This document shows positions 61,776 to 64,000 of a stretch of 64,000 nucleotides of DNA, piece after piece. Position numbers and translations under genes: made by a program. Source of the stretch: Isoetes taiwanensis (lineage: Eukaryota; Streptophyta; Lycopodiopsida; Isoetales; Isoetaceae); assembly GCA_021234155.1 (NCBI GenBank), contig JAJEKV010000078.1, positions 4,003,225 to 4,067,224 on the forward strand. The letters are read 5' to 3'. Numbering within the stretch: the stretch's first letter is position 1; each line of letters opens with the position of its first letter. The notes under the pieces were generated by a model that made no database searches, was not told the DNA's origin, and saw only the letters and a list, made by a program, of their open reading frames with translations.

Positions 61776-62199
61776 AATCAATAGATTGCCCGTTGGAAGA
61801 CCCATTGCACAATGACTCACCATTGTGATCACTATGTAAGTGACAAGAATCGGATCTTATGTGTCATTCTTTTATGATTGATGGGAAAATCCAATTATAA
61901 GTTGCAACCAAAAGATGTTCTTTTTGAGCAACTTGTGTAAAAACCCACTCTCATATATTTCTTATCAAATTGATAAACATGACAACAAATGCGGTGCCTT
62001 TGGCACTATACTACCATCTTGTATTTACTAAAATGCCCCTAATTTCTGTTTAGGATTAGAAGGGTCCAGAGTAGAGAAAAGGTCCAGCGAAAAGCTTACT
62101 AGAGAAGAGATACGAAGAAAGATATATCCTGACCGGATTAGAATCAGATCGAGGGAAAGAATGTAAATTTTGCATGTGAATATGAAGATTTTTGTTAAT

Positions 62200-62830
62200 G
62201 AGTCAGCATCTAGCTTACCTGGATGTATGACGTGTTATTAGAGTCATGTCCTAATAGAGCGTCGCATCCAATGGATGCAATATATATCTTTTGTAACTGT
62301 TCTTATTACATCAATACAACTACCTATTCTCATGATTAGCTCATTTCTTGTCTTGTTGTTTAATATTAAGATGGTATCAGAGCAAGGCAGCGATGGGCAC
62401 GGCAGATTTGGAAGGAGAAGATTAGGGTTAAACTTGCAATCATGAGAATAAACGATCATCTTCGACAACACAGGTTGAATTGCTTGAGAGAGGGCAGCGC
62501 ATGCTTCGAATTTCTGCAGAATCTTAAGCAACCTAGAATCTCTCACAATAAGGACAGTTTTTGCAGATAAAAAGGATTCGAAAATTCATTCAGAATCATG
62601 GCAGGACAGACACAAGGTTTGGAAAGATTCTTGGAGAAGTTTTTAGAGAAATTCACTAGAGATAATTACCATACATGGTCCATGAAGCTACAATTAATAT
62701 TGATGCGGGAAGCAACCTGGCCAGTGGTGGGAGGCACAGAATTGAAGCCAGCAGATGCTTCAAAAGCTTTAGAATGGGACCAAAGGGATAGGAAGGCCAT
62801 AACCACAATTGGCTTTGCCCTTGGTGTGAC
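62200..62830 (+). mobile_element. Truncated Ty1/Copia 5' region (LTR end, PBS, gag start)
   Basis: The initiator-Met primer-binding site TGGTATCAGAGC is at 62372-62383. Gag starts at ATG 62598: GLERFLEKFLEKFTRDNYHTWSMKLQ, then EWDQRDRKAITTIGFAL, the DUF4219/UBN2-type Copia gag. Similarity stops near 62830, where unrelated sequence and a tandem array follow. Upstream sequence is presumably the 5' LTR; its left end was not found. Confidence 0.82.
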
Positions 62831-62959
62831 GTTCGGCCGCGTGCTCAGAGATCCTAGGCCCTATCTTTATCTTTACCCGCATCGCCAGCCAATACCTGCG
62901 CCACCCTCGACCGTGTCTGGCCAGGCGATGTACCCAGTGGGTAGCCCCCAGGGGGCAAC

Positions 62960-63150
62960 TTACGAGGAATGTGCATTTATTAATGTGCACATTTAACCAT
63001 GTGCACATTTATCTAGGTGCACATTTTTCCATATGGACATTTCATGCCAAGTGTAATATACCCAGTGTGCAATTAATGTGCACATTTACCAATATACACA
63101 TTAATGTGGGCACACCTTTCCATGTGGGCACATTTTGCCACCTAGCCATT
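62960..63150. repeat. GTGCACATTT short tandem array
   Basis: About ten units of 14-20 bp built on CATGTGCACATTTA / TGGGCACATTTTGCC, drifting from exact to degenerate left to right. Confidence 0.88.
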
Positions 63151-63199
63151 AAAGGCAAGTGGGCCCATTCCCAATTATCCCACATGCCAAAGGGATAAT

Positions 63200-64000
63200 T
63201 GGAAACCCTAGCCAACCCCCATGTCTATTTGGAGGGGAAACCCTAACTTGCCCATTTTTCGTTTCTAGGGTTTTAGAGCTCTGTTTTGGCTCACACTATC
63301 TCCCCAGGATTGGGGTTATTAAATAAATTAATGGAAACCCTTAGGGGTTTTATGTGGAAACCCTTCCAGGTTCCATTGAACCCGGAAGGGTTTCATATTA
63401 GAACCAGGAAGGGTTTCCACTAAAAAATAGATTTTTTAGGAAGATATCCATTCATTAATGATAGAATTAAATTCTCAACACCGCTATTTTGAGGAAGCTT
63501 TTGAGGAAAAGATTTTTTTTCTTCTTCCCTCGGCTACCTCTCCGTTGATTTGTAAACCTAATCCCCGCTTTCTTTCCCTTCGAATCCCGAAGCTTTGGAG
63601 AACCGCTCCACAAAGGGAGGCGATGTTAGAGAACGGAAGCACTTAGCTCTTAGGGTACATGTTTTTACATCTTCGACTAGCGTGAATTGAAATATATGTA
63701 TGAAATTTCTTGATTAGAGTGTGTTATTTTGTTGTATCGGATCATACCGCTGTGTAGAATAATGGCTTAAGATATAGCATGTCTTGGGAGCAAAAAATTC
63801 GCGAGATGTTAGGTTTTTTAAAGGGCTTTACCAGATGTAGGATCCCTGCCGATTGAGTTGGCATTTTGAGCCTCCTTGGAGGTATGCTTGGATTCGTCAT
63901 GCACCTTGTTCTTGAACTCATGGTTTGGATATTTTCCCTTGGTGCTTTGATTTCCAGCAACTTAGCTTTAGGCTTGAGTAGCCTTTCAATGAGTTACCCA
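63200..64000. other. Right-edge spacer, no gene seen
   Basis: 63310-63420 repeats AAACCC and GGAAGGGTTTC words (telobox core). The rest shows no coding region or RNA gene that I recognise. Confidence 0.5.

Noticed and set aside
62598-62996. The whole 132-codon frame as a gene
   Set aside because: Only the first ~75 codons are Copia gag; the rest is chance extension into unrelated sequence and the tandem array.
62960-63150. CRISPR-like direct repeats
   Set aside because: Units are 14-20 bp, degenerate and lack distinct spacers; the setting is a plant nuclear genome, so this is a simple tandem array.

Overview
The window looks like nuclear DNA of a land plant with a large, transposon-filled genome. 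Evidence: spliceosomal introns with GT..AG ends, L1-type LINEs, Copia and Gypsy LTR retrotransposons, a CACTA transposon, a hAT MITE, a PLS-type PPR relic, a plant PIN-LIKES relic, a plant F-box/kelch gene and a eukaryotic tRNA-Lys. I cannot name the species. The long gene-poor spacers and degenerate satellite-like blocks suggest a non-angiosperm or other large-genome plant, but that is only a guess.

Layout. 1-3210: decayed LINE (endonuclease plus reverse transcriptase, + strand). 3200-4870 and 13200-13990: degenerate 'GAATCTT' repeat blocks in opposite orientation; the first folds back around a 28-bp AT palindrome and carries a tiny LINE tail with a perfect 14-bp target duplication. 4910-5425 and 12660-13080: tandem duplications. 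About 8580-9600: PPR pseudogene (-). 17467-17680: 214-bp hAT-type MITE. 17995-18660: three short tandem duplications. 22037-22975: broken PILS2/6-like auxin carrier copy. 25705-27190 and 28558-30700: two more LINE copies (-). 33378-34490: two LINE 3' ends back to back. 34986-36930: Copia relic, with a LINE tail at 37351-38010.

Intact host genes lie in the right half. They are an NADPH:quinone reductase (39978-40884, three exons, 186 aa), an F-box/kelch gene (41635-43457, minus, two exons, 442 aa), a tRNA-Lys(CTT) 48 bp upstream of the F-box start codon, and a WBP2/GRAM-domain gene (60295-61594, minus, five exons, 204 aa). A diverged repeat array containing a tRNA-Lys pseudogene follows the tRNA (43600-46380).

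The most striking structure is at 46480-58330. A Gypsy element (gag and protease at 58.3-57.0 kb, reverse transcriptase at 47.3-46.5 kb, minus strand) is split by a 9417-bp CACTA-type insertion (47344-56760). The insertion has perfect 15-bp inverted ends and GTCAG-type subterminal repeats, and it in turn holds two LINE insertions. The Gypsy reading frame lines up again across the insertion when one 3-bp target copy is removed. The right end (62200-62830) is a truncated Copia 5' region followed by a GTGCACATTT tandem array. No CRISPR, bacterial operon or viral genome is present.
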